64,000 bases of DNA, taken from contig OZ240678.1 of NCBI GenBank assembly GCA_965198905.1, positions 1,116,001 through 1,180,000 on the forward strand. The letters run 5' to 3'. Both the position numbers and the translations under genes were made by a program. Within the stretch, counting starts at the first letter, position 1. Each line of letters starts with the position of its first letter. Shown here piece by piece: positions 8,419 to 17,143 of this stretch. Source of the stretch: CAHJWH01 sp965198905 (GTDB lineage Bacteria; Pseudomonadota; Alphaproteobacteria; Caulobacterales; Caulobacteraceae). Under the pieces are notes generated by a model. The model ran no database searches, was not told the DNA's origin, and worked only from the letters and a program-made list of their open reading frames with translations.

Positions 8419-8464
8419 GGTGCGTTACTCTTGGTCTCGTGTTGGTCTTAGCCGCGCCAAGTTT

Positions 8465-8535
8465 CGGGCGCGTCGAATGTCAGGTGCTTCCGGGCTCCAG
8501 GCGCGCCGGATTTCAGGCTCGTCGGATTTCAGGCT
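8465..8535. repeat. short direct repeats between atpH and atpA
   Basis: The atpH-atpA spacer and the extreme 3' end of atpH hold imperfect 15-16-base direct repeats built on CCGGATTTCAGGC / TCGGATTTCAGGC, with a more degenerate copy just before. They may be slippage-derived. Confidence 0.4.
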
Positions 8536-9083
8536 TTTCTCAGGGCGACCTTCATATGGTCCAGGCGGGTGCGCAGGGACGCGTCGAACAGGCGCGAGCC
8601 GACCTTGACGCGCAGCCCGCCCAGGATCGCGGGATCGACGCGAGTGGTGATCTCGGGATCGCGACCGAGCGCCTGGCGCAGGGCGGCGGCGACGCCGTCT
8701 CGCTGGGTGGGGGTCAGGGGCACGGCGGTGACCACGTCGGCGGCCACGGTCCCTCGCCTGTCGGCGGCGATGCGCTTGAAGGCGGCGGCGACAGCCGGCA
8801 GGGCGGCGGTGCGGCTGTTCGCGCCCAGCAGCCCGATAAACTTGTGGACCAGAGGCGAGACCCCAGCGGCGTCGGCGATGGCCAGCAGCCCCTTGGCGCG
8901 ATCCTCGTGCCCCAGCGCAGGGGACGCCAGCAGGCGGCGGAAATCGGGCGACTCGGCGCGCAGCTGCTCCAGCCCGTCGAGATCGGCCTCGACAGCGGCT
9001 ACGGCGCCGCCCTGGTCGGCCAGCTCGTAGAGCGCCTGCGCATAGCGCGCGCCCACGTCCGCATATCTGGAGTCTTCAGCCAA
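8529..9083 (-). CDS. atpH: ATP synthase F1 delta subunit
   Basis: Delta subunit of the peripheral stalk, first gene of the F1 operon. The protein reads AEDSRYADVGARYAQALYEL at its N-terminus and ends 'LGGLRVKVGSRLFDASLRTR' plus 'LDHMKVALRKA', the family's C-terminal signature. I place the start at TTG 9083, giving MAEDS-, which is the family norm (184 residues); an upstream in-frame start at 9164 would add an Arg/Pro-rich stretch with no family support. Confidence 0.9.
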   Translation of the reverse strand: MAEDSRYADVGARYAQALYELADQGGAVAAVEADLDGLEQLRAESPDFRRLLASPALGHEDRAKGLLAIADAAGVSPLVHKFIGLLGANSRTAALPAVAAAFKRIAADRRGTVAADVVTAVPLTPTQRDGVAAALRQALGRDPEITTRVDPAILGGLRVKVGSRLFDASLRTRLDHMKVALRKA

Positions 9084-9362
9084 TAGACGATCGCCCGGTC
9101 TGCCGCGCCGCCCTGACCGCGCCGGCCCTCTCGCGGAGGTGACGGCAGGCGATGCTCGACGCACGAAAAAGCCCTGCGGAACGGAGGACCGTCCTCAGGG
9201 ATGCCGGGGCGATAGCACGGGGGCGAAAAGCCCGCAACCGACGGCCGGTGGCGGTCGGGCGGGCCGAGCCGACGCCGGACGTCACATAGGCGGGCGGGGT
9301 TTGCGGATCGGCTTGAACGTCCTCGCCCCTGGAGGGTTCTTCCAGGCGAAAGGGCTCTCATC

Positions 9363-9683
9363 ATGTCTCAGAACCATCGGATCATCGGCGCTGGCGTCGC
9401 ACTCGCGGGCGCCGACAAGCTGCTTGGCGACCGCGCCTATGACGGCATGTTCCGCGACCTGGGCTGGTCCCAGGAGGACATGAGCAAGCTGGCGATCGCT
9501 GAGGTGCTGGGCGGGCTGCTGATGATCCTCAAACCCACCCGCCGGCTAGGCGCGGCCATCGTCTGCGCCGCCTCCACCACCGTGCTGATCGCGGAGATCG
9601 ACAAGGGCGACACCAAGCTCGCCGTGTCGCGCGGCGGGGTGCTGCTGGCCTCGCTCGCGGTGCTGGTGGCGCCAAGCTTTTAA
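9363..9683 (+). CDS. small multi-span membrane protein
   Basis: A 106-residue protein with three or four hydrophobic segments: 'IIGAGVALAGA', 'LAIAEVLGGLLMIL', 'LGAAIVCAASTTVLIAEI' and 'GGVLLASLAVLVAPS'. No catalytic motif. It reads divergently from atpH across a 280-base gap, with which it may share a promoter region, and ends by overlapping the end of convergent hpnL. Function unknown; it loosely resembles DoxX-like small membrane proteins. Confidence 0.7.
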   Translation: MSQNHRIIGAGVALAGADKLLGDRAYDGMFRDLGWSQEDMSKLAIAEVLGGLLMILKPTRRLGAAIVCAASTTVLIAEIDKGDTKLAVSRGGVLLASLAVLVAPSF

Positions 9684-10753
9684 ACGATCGGGTCGGGTCG
9701 GGCGTCGCCCGGTATCGATATGCGCTGAGCAATTATCAGGCGCCGCCCTTCCAAAGCCTGCCACGCCAGAAGGGTCGGCGCGCCGATGACCAGATCTTTG
9801 GCGCGGCGGAGCAGGCTCAGCGCCACGCCCATCTCGCCCGAGAGGCCGAACACCTGGCCGATCAGGGCGTAGGCCGCTTCCTGCACGCCGACGGCGTTGG
9901 GCACCGCGAAGGCGGCGCTCTTCACCGCGGACAGGAGGCTCTCGATGGCGATCACCGCGGATATGGAGATCGAGACGCCCATCAGCCGCAGGGCGATCCA
10001 ACTGCCGAAAGCCGAGGCCGTCCATCCGAACCCGTGCAACAGGATGCTCGCGAGCACCCGAAACGGGCGGGCGTAGAGATCGTCGATGACCGCTCGCACC
10101 CCATGAACCTGCCGGCTCGCCGAGGGCGCGAACCGTTCGGCCAGCCGATCAAGCCCGCCAAGACCGCGCCGCTGCGCCAGCACCAGCGATATGATCAGAA
10201 GGATGGCCAGACCGATGGCGATGGCGAAGCAGGCCTCGAACACCCGCGCCTCCACCCCGCCCGCCAGCCGCGCGGACAGCAACGCCAGACCCAGGATCAG
10301 GAACCCGATCTGGGCGACGATCTCGGCGGTGAGGTCGATCGCAAGCGAGCCGTAGGCCCGCGCCGGGGCGACGCCCTGCAGGATCACGCCTCGCGCGCCC
10401 GCCACCACGCCGCCGATCGCTGAGAAGGGCAGGATGTCCGAGGCGCTCTCGCGCAGCAGCCGGCCGAAGGTGAAGGTCCCTAACCGCCGGACCGGCTCGC
10501 CCACCGCCAGCGACCACCAGGCCGCGCCGGTGATGGCAAAACAGGCCAAGCTGTAAAGAACGAACAGGGCGAAGCCGCCCCAGCCGATGGCCGAGAGCGC
10601 CGAGACCACGGGCGCGAAGCCGAACCAGCCGACCACTCCGATGGCCAGGAGCACGCCAAACAGGGCGCCGAGCGCCACGCCGATCCGTGCGCGCGTAAGG
10701 GCATGGCGCCGGGATTTCGGCGGCGCGGCCACGCCGGCGGCTTCGGCGCTCAC
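9680..10753 (-). CDS. hpnL: hopanoid-associated membrane protein HpnL
   Basis: Integral membrane protein of the lysylphosphatidylglycerol-synthase TM superfamily, 357 residues with about eight spans. 'FGRLLRESASDILPFSAIGG' and 'AIDLTAEIVAQIGFLILGLA' match the HpnL type, and it follows hpnK by one base, completing the usual hpnI-J-K-L order. GTG start at 10753. HpnL proteins are thought to act in hopanoid placement or transport between membranes; that role is from family knowledge only. Confidence 0.88.
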   Translation of the reverse strand: MSAEAAGVAAPPKSRRHALTRARIGVALGALFGVLLAIGVVGWFGFAPVVSALSAIGWGGFALFVLYSLACFAITGAAWWSLAVGEPVRRLGTFTFGRLLRESASDILPFSAIGGVVAGARGVILQGVAPARAYGSLAIDLTAEIVAQIGFLILGLALLSARLAGGVEARVFEACFAIAIGLAILLIISLVLAQRRGLGGLDRLAERFAPSASRQVHGVRAVIDDLYARPFRVLASILLHGFGWTASAFGSWIALRLMGVSISISAVIAIESLLSAVKSAAFAVPNAVGVQEAAYALIGQVFGLSGEMGVALSLLRRAKDLVIGAPTLLAWQALEGRRLIIAQRISIPGDARPDPIV

Positions 10754-10754
10754 C

Positions 10755-11636
10755 TCAGGCCGCCTCGGCGTCGGCTGAGCCGCCCACGACCTTGACGGCG
10801 CGAAAGTCCGAAAAGCCGCCGAGCCTCGCCCCGCTGGCGGCGACCGCCCGGCGCACGCTGGGATCGATTAAGGCGGCGAACTCCTCCGCATAGCGATAGC
10901 CGTCGGCTGCGCCTTCGAAGCCATCCCCGGTAGCGGGGTGCAGATAGATTTCGGTGAGCCCGTCGGGCAGATGGTCGATCAGACCCCGAAGGCGCGAGGG
11001 CGTCACCGCACCGGACCAGTGCAAGCCGAAGACGTGATCGGCGGTGCGCACGCCAGCCCGCTTCAGCCGAAGCCGCACCAACTCCGACCAGGGCGCGGTG
11101 ACGTAGGCCGGCGCGACCTCGGCCCCGGGTTCGGCCGCCAATAGCACGCGGCGGGGCTCCGCCGGCACGCGCATGGCGTCCAGGCCAAAGCGCCGCCCGA
11201 CCTTCAGGATGGCGCCGGCGATGGTGGGGTGCAGGTGGAAATGCTTGTGGGTGTTGACGTGGTCGAGGGGGAGGCCGGTGGCCGCATAGGCCTCGAATTG
11301 CGCGGTCACCTCGGCCAGCAGCTGGCGGCGGGCGGCGGGCTTGAAGAAGATGTCCACCGCGCATGCCGCCATGTCCCGGCGGAACAGGCCGTTGCGCCCG
11401 ACTAGGTCAGGCAGTTCGGCGGGCGGCAACACGGGGCGGCCCTCCACCAGGACGACGTGAAGCCCGATCCTTAACCGTGGCAGGCGCCGGGCGCGCGACA
11501 CCGCATCGCCGACCGCCCCGCCGCCGACCATCAGGCTGGCGGCGGTGAGGACGCCTTCGGTATGGGCCGTCTCCACCGCCTGGTTGACCTGGACCGCGGC
11601 GCCGAAGTCGTCGGCGGTCAGGATCAGCCGCTTCAT
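10755..11636 (-). CDS. hpnK: hopanoid biosynthesis-associated deacetylase HpnK
   Basis: YdjC/ChbG-like carbohydrate deacetylase family, 293 residues. The N-terminal 'LILTADDFGAAVQVNQAV' contains the metal-binding Asp pair, and 'LPLDHVNTHKHFHLHPTI' contains the His cluster. In hopanoid clusters HpnK removes the acetyl group from the N-acetylglucosaminyl lipid made by HpnI, before the radical-SAM HpnJ step. Gap to hpnJ is ten bases; to hpnL one base. Confidence 0.92.
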   Translation of the reverse strand: MKRLILTADDFGAAVQVNQAVETAHTEGVLTAASLMVGGGAVGDAVSRARRLPRLRIGLHVVLVEGRPVLPPAELPDLVGRNGLFRRDMAACAVDIFFKPAARRQLLAEVTAQFEAYAATGLPLDHVNTHKHFHLHPTIAGAILKVGRRFGLDAMRVPAEPRRVLLAAEPGAEVAPAYVTAPWSELVRLRLKRAGVRTADHVFGLHWSGAVTPSRLRGLIDHLPDGLTEIYLHPATGDGFEGAADGYRYAEEFAALIDPSVRRAVAASGARLGGFSDFRAVKVVGGSADAEAA

Positions 11637-11646
11637 GGGAGATGGA

Positions 11647-13083
11647 TCACGCGTCGACGGTGGCGCCCTTGCGGTCCTTCAGGAACTCGCGGAACTCCAC
11701 GCCTTCGCGCAGGCGTCGCTTCATCATGTCGGGGCTGGTCAGCATCTCGCCGACGATGGAGGCGATCTTCTTCGGGCGGAAATAGAAGGCCTTGTAGAAG
11801 GTCTCCACGTTTTCGAAGATGCGTTCGTGGCTGAGGTTGGGGTAGTGCAGGGGCGCGATCTGCACGCCGTTGTCGTCCACCAGCTCAGCGTGCTCGGCGT
11901 CCAGCCAGCCGTTCTCGATGGCCTGCTTGTAGAGGAAGGTGCCGGGATAGGGCGCGGCCAGCGACACCTGGATGGTGTGCGGGTTGATCTTGCGGGCCCA
12001 GTCGATGGTCTGGCGGATGGTCTCCTCGGACTCGCCGGGCAGGCCCATGATGAAGGTGCCGTGGATGGCGATTCCGAGGTCGTGGCAGTCCTTGGTGAAC
12101 CGCTCGGCCACCTCGATCAGCATGCCCTTCTTGATGTTGTGCAGGATCTGCTGGTTGCCGCTCTCGTAGCCGACGAGCAGGAGGCGCAGGCCGTTCTCCT
12201 TGAACACCTCCAGCGACTTGCGCGGCACGTTGGCCTTGGCGTTGCAGGACCAGGTGACGCCGAGCTTGCCCAGCCCCTTGGCGATAGCCTCGGCCCGGGG
12301 CAGGTCGTCGGTAAAGGTGTCGTCGTCGAAGAAGAACTCCTTCACCTGGGGGAAGGCCTTCTTGGACCAGGCGATCTCCTCGACCACGTTCTCCACGCTG
12401 CGGGTTCGATATACGTGGCCGCCCACGGTCTGGGGCCACAGGCAGAAGGTGCAGCGGCTCTTGCAGCCTCGACCGCTGTAGATCGAAATGTAGGGGTGCT
12501 TCAGATAGCCGATGAAGTAGTTCTCGATCTTCAGGTCGCGCTGATAGATCGGGGTCACCCAAGGCAGGCTGTCCATGTCGTGCAGGATCGCGCGATCCTC
12601 GTTATGCACGATGGCGCCGGCCTCGGTGCGGTAGCTCAGCCCCTTGACCGAAGACCAACTATGGCCGTCGGCGACGTCCTTGATGGTGAAGTCGAACTCG
12701 TTGCGCGCGACGAAGTCGATGACCTCGCCGGTGCGGAGACTGCCGTCGGCGTCCACGGCCACCTTGGCGCCGATCATGCCGATCTTCAGGTCCGGATTCT
12801 CGGCCTTCATCGCTTCGGCCACCTTCACGTCGCTCTTGAACGAGGGGACGGAGGTGTGGAGGACCAGCAGGTCATATTGCTTGGCGAGGGGAAGGACCTC
12901 GGCCAGCGAAGTCTTATGCGGCGGGGCGTCGATCAGCCGGCTGGTCTCGACCAAAGCCGCCGGCTGGGCGAGCCAAGTCGGATACCAGAACGATTTGATC
13001 TCGCGCTTGGCCTGGTAGCGCGAGCCCGCCCCCCCGTCGAAGCCGTCGAAGGAGGGCGCCTGCATGAACAGGGTGCGAAGCAT
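11647..13083 (-). CDS. hpnJ: hopanoid biosynthesis radical SAM protein HpnJ
   Basis: B12-binding-type radical SAM protein of 478 residues. The family-specific N-terminus 'LFMQAPSFDGFDGGAGSRYQ' is intact, and the radical SAM cluster motif is 'GRGCKSRCTFCLWP' (CxxxCxxC). HpnJ contracts the glucosamine ring to the cyclitol ether head group of extended hopanoids. The start at 13083 is fixed by the family N-terminus, even though the hpnI reading frame continues 170 bases past it. Confidence 0.95.
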   Translation of the reverse strand: MLRTLFMQAPSFDGFDGGAGSRYQAKREIKSFWYPTWLAQPAALVETSRLIDAPPHKTSLAEVLPLAKQYDLLVLHTSVPSFKSDVKVAEAMKAENPDLKIGMIGAKVAVDADGSLRTGEVIDFVARNEFDFTIKDVADGHSWSSVKGLSYRTEAGAIVHNEDRAILHDMDSLPWVTPIYQRDLKIENYFIGYLKHPYISIYSGRGCKSRCTFCLWPQTVGGHVYRTRSVENVVEEIAWSKKAFPQVKEFFFDDDTFTDDLPRAEAIAKGLGKLGVTWSCNAKANVPRKSLEVFKENGLRLLLVGYESGNQQILHNIKKGMLIEVAERFTKDCHDLGIAIHGTFIMGLPGESEETIRQTIDWARKINPHTIQVSLAAPYPGTFLYKQAIENGWLDAEHAELVDDNGVQIAPLHYPNLSHERIFENVETFYKAFYFRPKKIASIVGEMLTSPDMMKRRLREGVEFREFLKDRKGATVDA

Positions 13084-14245
13084 GGGAGAACTCCTGGGCG
13101 GGCGAGTCCAAGGGGCTGAGGGCCCCGGCCCGATCTACGTTGAAGCGGCGGCCTCGCCAGACGACCGTCTTGCCGAAGGATGCAAAAACGAACACGGCGA
13201 AGGAGAAGACGTCACGGGCCGGCAGCAGCCACAGGTTCCGTGCGCGCGCACCCGTCGCCGTGTCCACGCAATGGACTACATAGAGGCGCGCCGACACAAC
13301 CGCCAGCAGGGCGGCGAAGGCGAACGGACTGAAACCGCAACAGAGACATCCCAGCAACGCCCAGGCGGTGGCGTAGGTGAAGCCGTGGCCGAAGAACCCG
13401 GCGGGATCGATCATGCGGATGGTGCGCGCCCAGCGCATCTCGTGGCGCCACAGCTCTGCGAGGCCGGCTTCAGTGCAGTCGTGCACCACCGGCGTCGCCG
13501 CCACATCGCCCGTATAGCCCGCCGCCCGGATGGCGCGCCCCAGGTCATAGTCGTCGGCCAACTGGTTGTTCAGCACCTCGAACCCGCCGATTTCGGCCAG
13601 GACGTGGCGCTTGAACGCGACCGTGGCGCCGAAACAGGGCTCCGCCATGTTGAGCCGCAGGCCCATGACCACGTTGGGCAGGAACTGGTAGTTGACACCC
13701 ATGGTCGACAGCGCCGACCACACCCCGCCCCGCGCCTCGCCCGTATAGAGACAGGTGACAAAGCCGACGCCGGGGCGATGCAGCCGTTCCACCACGTGGT
13801 CGAGGTAGTCGCGCTGAACCCGTATGTCGCTGTCGGACATGACGATGATCTCATTGGAGACCGCGCGCGCCATGTTGATCAGGTTGGAGACCTTACGGTT
13901 TTCCCCGTGGATGCACCCGTCGATCACCAGGCTGACGTCGAGCTGAGGATGGGCGCGCTGAAGCGCCCTGACGATGGGGATGGCGGTGTCGGACGCGTCG
14001 TGCACCCCGAAAACCACCTGCACCGGCCCGGCGTAGTCCTGGGTGCAGAAGCTCTCCAGATTGGCGCGCAGCCCCTGTTCCGCCCCATGCAGCGGCTTCA
14101 GCACGGTCACTGCAGGCGCGAGCGCGGCGGGAACGCCGCGGCGGGGGCCGCTTACATGCGCGAAGGCCAGCCGGGCGGACACGACGGCGAACGCCGCCCC
14201 CGCGAGCGCCAGGAAGATGAGAGCCGGGCCGAGCAGCGTGAACAC
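12914..14245 (-). CDS. hpnI: hopanoid glycosyltransferase HpnI, with 3' overlap into hpnJ
   Basis: Family 2 glycosyltransferase with a hydrophobic N-terminal anchor, 'VTVLKPLHGAE', the DSD motif in 'IIVMSDSDIRV', 'ADDYDLGRAIRAAGY' and the 'HEMRWARTIR' Q/RxxRW-type motif, followed by C-terminal spans. It transfers N-acetylglucosamine to the hopanoid side chain. GTG start at 14245. Family members end near 'RRFNVDRAGALSPL'; here no stop follows and the frame continues through 'AQEFSHASHPVH' for 170 bases inside hpnJ. The last ~57 residues are Arg/Pro-rich and are just hpnJ read out of frame, so the extension is either a lost stop or a small frameshift. Confidence 0.9.
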   Translation of the reverse strand: MFTLLGPALIFLALAGAAFAVVSARLAFAHVSGPRRGVPAALAPAVTVLKPLHGAEQGLRANLESFCTQDYAGPVQVVFGVHDASDTAIPIVRALQRAHPQLDVSLVIDGCIHGENRKVSNLINMARAVSNEIIVMSDSDIRVQRDYLDHVVERLHRPGVGFVTCLYTGEARGGVWSALSTMGVNYQFLPNVVMGLRLNMAEPCFGATVAFKRHVLAEIGGFEVLNNQLADDYDLGRAIRAAGYTGDVAATPVVHDCTEAGLAELWRHEMRWARTIRMIDPAGFFGHGFTYATAWALLGCLCCGFSPFAFAALLAVVSARLYVVHCVDTATGARARNLWLLPARDVFSFAVFVFASFGKTVVWRGRRFNVDRAGALSPLDSPAQEFSHASHPVHAGALLRRLRRGGGLALPGQARDQIVLVSDLARPAGGFGRDQPADRRPAA

Positions 14246-14549
14246 GTCAGGCCGATCCCTTGCCCGTCACTACGCTTGAACAGGTAATCTTTGCATCGCA
14301 GACACACCAGTGCGGCATAACCTCGCCCATTCGTCGCGGCATGAACGAGCGCATCGTTGGGAACAGAGGCGATCCAAGCAGGGCGATTTTACGGCTGAGC
14401 TCGCCCGCAGCCGCACCTCGCGCTTGCGTTGGCGGGCGGAACCAGATTAGCTCAACGGTGTTTATCATTCGTTAGGGATCGCAGAAGCCGATCTCGCTCA
14501 GACCGCCTCCCCTCGAATCGTTGGGATGGCCGCTGCAGGGACCTTCCCC
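14246..14549. other. intergenic region upstream of hpnI, no gene seen
   Basis: No convincing coding frame. Composition is less G+C-rich toward 14440-14500 (including GTGTTTATCATTCG), and the region should contain the promoter of the hpn operon, but I could not pick out defined -35/-10 boxes. Confidence 0.4.
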
Positions 14550-14804
14550 ATGCTGCACTGGACTCCTGCCCGTTCCACGCTTCGCACTGTAACGCCGATC
14601 GCCGCCCTGGCGTCAGCGTCTGCGCCCTCTCCGATCACACTGACCTCCCTTCGATCAGACCATGCGAGAATGTTGGCCCACGCCGCCAAGCGGCGGATGG
14701 CGGCGACGGGCGTGGACGGAGACTATTGGAAGGCCTGCGCGCCCGCAGCGGTCGCGAAGGCGGCCACGATCCGCGCGAGCGCAGGTTTCAGCCGGCTACC
14801 CTGA
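14550..14804 (+). CDS. possible small exported protein
   Basis: A short frame starting MLHWTPARSTLRTVTPIAAL with a weak signal-peptide-like beginning (ASASAPS), then 'SDHARMLAHAAKRRMAATGV' and 'GDYWKACAPAAVAKAATI', which has natural composition compared with the Arg-rich overlapping frames. No homologue recognised and no strong ribosome-binding site. It ends 25 bases before the end of the convergent LOG gene. Confidence 0.35.
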   Translation: MLHWTPARSTLRTVTPIAALASASAPSPITLTSLRSDHARMLAHAAKRRMAATGVDGDYWKACAPAAVAKAATIRASAGFSRLP

Positions 14805-14828
14805 GCGTCCTGGGCCAGAGGACTTGGG

Positions 14829-15455
14829 CTAAAGCTTGGACGAAAGCTGCGCATCCGACGATAAGTTAAATCGGATTAAACTTTGGATTGCGGGCAACAC
14901 CTCCTCCGACCTGCTGACCGACCGCCACATATCGACCGCCGTAGCGGGCGTGAACTTCATGTCCATGGTGTGCCGGATGAGCGTGAAGAACGGCTGCCAA
15001 AACTCGGCGTGATCGAGGAACACGATGGGCTTGCGATGCAGGTCCAGCCTGCGCCAGGAGAGGAGCTCCACCACCTCCTCCAGGGTGCCGATCCCGCCCG
15101 GGAAAACGGCGAAGGCGTCTGAGTTCTCGAACATGAGGCGCTTGCGTTCGTGCATGCTGTCGACGGTGACCGTCTGGACATCGTCGTAGATCACCTCCCG
15201 GGTGCGCAGGAACGCCGGGATGATCCCAAGGACCTCCCCACCCGCCTTATGCGCGGCCTTAGCCGCCGCTCCCATAAGGCCTATTCCGCCGCCGCCATAG
15301 ACGAGCCTGACCCCCTCCCTCGCCAGTATGCCTCCGAACTCGGCCGCCGCCTGCAGGAAGGCCGGGTCAGCCCCCGCCGACGATCCGCAGAACAGGCAGA
15401 CCGACAGCCTGTTCGATGACGGCTCGACCTCCGCCTGTTCCCCTTGCGCACCCAT
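14829..15455 (-). CDS. LOG-family cytokinin riboside 5'-monophosphate phosphoribohydrolase
   Basis: Lysine-decarboxylase-like (LOG) fold enzyme, 208 residues, predicted to split nucleoside 5'-monophosphates into base and ribose-5-phosphate. 'SVCLFCGSSAGADP', 'VYGGGGIGLMGAAA', 'MHERKRLMFENSDAF' and 'PGGIGTLEEVVELLSW' include the PGGxGTxxE active-site motif intact. The ATG at 15455 has a strong GGGAGGAG seven bases upstream; a longer frame exists to 15629 but lacks such a site. Confidence 0.92.
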   Translation of the reverse strand: MGAQGEQAEVEPSSNRLSVCLFCGSSAGADPAFLQAAAEFGGILAREGVRLVYGGGGIGLMGAAAKAAHKAGGEVLGIIPAFLRTREVIYDDVQTVTVDSMHERKRLMFENSDAFAVFPGGIGTLEEVVELLSWRRLDLHRKPIVFLDHAEFWQPFFTLIRHTMDMKFTPATAVDMWRSVSRSEEVLPAIQSLIRFNLSSDAQLSSKL

Positions 15456-15543
15456 GGATATCTCCTCCCGTGGTGCAGGCTTGTCGCCGAACCCCTGGCC
15501 TGGGATGTAGCACGCCCGCGCTTGGCGGGAGGAGTTCGCGCGC

Positions 15544-16365
15544 TTGGCGAAACGCTCGATCCGGACCTGTTCGCTGGCGGCAAGCCTCGGCGCGGCGACG
15601 CTGGCGATCTCGCCGCTCAGCGGCTGCAACCGCGGATCACCCGCCCGAGGTCTGGACGCCGCCTCGCCTCAACAGGCCATCGCCAGCGAGGCCAGCTACC
15701 TGGCGCCGCCACGCCCCACGGCGGTCGTGATCGATCGCGGCGGGGGCCTGAGGGTGTCCGGACAGGCGCCGCGGCGCTCCGCGGTTGAGCTCGTCTCTCC
15801 CGAAGGCGAGCAGGCGCAGACCATCGCCAACGCCCGTGGAGATTGGACCACGCGGCTGCCGCCCTCCTCAGCACCCAAGCTCTACGCCATCTCCGCCCTG
15901 CTGGGGGGCCGCACGCTTCATGCCGAGGGCGCGCTGGTGACCACGCCGGGCGCCGCGGTCCCCGCGGTGGTGCTGCGCGCCGGCTACGCCGCCCTGCCCC
16001 TGAAGCCGGGGCGCGCCACCGAGATCGCCACCGTGGACTACGACCCCAGCGGCTTTATCGCTGTGGCGGGAGAGGCCCCGCCGCACGCCCGGCTGGCGCT
16101 GAGGGTCGACGGGAGCCCTGCGTCGGTGGGACAGGCGGATGAGACGGGCCGCTACGCCCTGCTGGCGGAAAACCGTCGGCTTTCCCTGGGCGCGCACCAG
16201 CTGCAGGTCATAGGACCGGACCGGACCGCCGAACGCGCGGTAACGCTCGATCCGCCCGCGCCGCTCACCGCGCCCTATCTGGCCCTTCCGTCGCCGAGCG
16301 GTTGGCGGGTGGAGTGGGCCCTGAACGGCGGCGGCGTGCAGACGACGCTGATCCTGGCGCCGTAA
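15544..16365 (+). CDS. putative lipoprotein with Ig-like segments
   Basis: A 273-residue exported protein. The signal peptide ends in 'AISPLSGCN', a lipobox (LSGC), so the mature N-terminal Cys is near residue 28. Two beta-rich stretches resemble carboxypeptidase-regulatory or Ig-like folds ('GLRVSGQAPRRSAVELVSPE', 'GFIAVAGEAPPHARLALRVD'). Start is TTG at 15544 with GGGAGGAG nine bases upstream; no nearer ATG. It is divergent from the LOG gene and convergent with the flagellar operon. Function unknown. Confidence 0.7.
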   Translation: MAKRSIRTCSLAASLGAATLAISPLSGCNRGSPARGLDAASPQQAIASEASYLAPPRPTAVVIDRGGGLRVSGQAPRRSAVELVSPEGEQAQTIANARGDWTTRLPPSSAPKLYAISALLGGRTLHAEGALVTTPGAAVPAVVLRAGYAALPLKPGRATEIATVDYDPSGFIAVAGEAPPHARLALRVDGSPASVGQADETGRYALLAENRRLSLGAHQLQVIGPDRTAERAVTLDPPAPLTAPYLALPSPSGWRVEWALNGGGVQTTLILAP

Positions 16366-16391
16366 GGAGCGGCCGCCTCCGACCGCAAGGT

Positions 16392-16832
16392 TCAGGCGCG
16401 CCGGTTCAGCGTGATGGCCGAGCCGTCCCCGCTCAGCGCCCGGGCGCGCGGCCCGTAGCCTGCGGCCGGGGCCCGGCGGCGGGCGATCTCCTGGGCGACG
16501 GACTGGATCAGGCCTTCCGTGACGATGCGGGCGGCGTAGACGGAGCGCCCGTGGCGGGTCAGCACCTTGTCGAAGCTGCGGGTCGCCTCCACCAGCCGCT
16601 GGCGCTTGGCCGACGGCGCGCCGGCGAGGATGCGCGGGTCGGCCCGAAGCCGCGCCGACTCCCGGCGATAGAGCATCGCCATCTCGGCGGAGCGCGCGCT
16701 CAGCACGGCGGCGTCCTGGGGCCGGCGGGCCTCGAACAGGGCGGTCTGCTCGGCCAGCAGGCTCGTCAGCCGCTCGGTGAGCGCGACCAGCTGGTCGACG
16801 TGGTCGGCGGGGTCCTGGGCGGCGAGGGTCAT
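16392..16832 (-). CDS. flbY: FlbY-like flagellar protein
   Basis: A 146-residue, mostly helical protein with no membrane segment: 'DHVDQLVALTERLTSLLAEQ', 'MLYRRESARLRADPRIL', 'ARIVTEGLIQSVAQEIARR'. It resembles FlgN-type flagellar chaperones and, by position after flgI and the rod-binding gene, FlbY of Caulobacter. Its start overlaps the stop of the upstream gene by one base (TGATG). Assignment rests mostly on gene order and helical pattern. Confidence 0.65.
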   Translation of the reverse strand: MTLAAQDPADHVDQLVALTERLTSLLAEQTALFEARRPQDAAVLSARSAEMAMLYRRESARLRADPRILAGAPSAKRQRLVEATRSFDKVLTRHGRSVYAARIVTEGLIQSVAQEIARRRAPAAGYGPRARALSGDGSAITLNRRA

Positions 16833-17143
16833 CAGCTCAGTCCCTGCATCTTCAGCATCTCCTGGGTGACGGACTTGGCGAGGCCGATCCCGCCGTGGCC
16901 GGCCATCGACTTGCCCATGGCGTCGGTCATGAATGAGCGGAAGGCGGACTCGCCCTGGCCGCCGCCGAAGGGCTCGCTGACCTCGGTGCCCTCGAACATC
17001 TGGCCGAACATCTGGGACAGAAAGGATGCCTCGAACTGCTGGGCGGTCTTCTCGATCCGGGTCCGCTGGGCGGGGGTGGCGGTCTTCAGCGCAGGCGCGG
17101 CCGCCGTGGCGGCGGTGGCGGAATAGGCGGCGAGCGGGCTCAT
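16832..17143 (-). CDS. FlgJ-type rod-binding protein
   Basis: A 103-residue protein corresponding to the N-terminal rod-binding domain of FlgJ without the muramidase domain. 'KTAQQFEASFLSQMFGQMFE' and 'FRSFMTDAMGKSMAGHGGIG' plus 'LAKSVTQEML' are the family core. In alphaproteobacteria this single-domain form guides rod assembly in the periplasm. The ATG at 17143 overlaps the flgI stop by one base (TGATG); the in-frame GTG one codon upstream is less likely. Confidence 0.9.
   Translation of the reverse strand: MSPLAAYSATAATAAAPALKTATPAQRTRIEKTAQQFEASFLSQMFGQMFEGTEVSEPFGGGQGESAFRSFMTDAMGKSMAGHGGIGLAKSVTQEMLKMQGLS

Noticed and set aside
11545..13119. 524-codon plus-strand open frame
   Set aside because: Antisense shadow of hpnJ and hpnK; repetitive Gly/Leu/Val/Asp composition without motifs.
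14429..14869. 146-codon plus-strand open frame
   Set aside because: Arg/Asp/His-rich shadow composition and antisense to the end of the LOG gene; the alternative frame from 14550 looks more natural.
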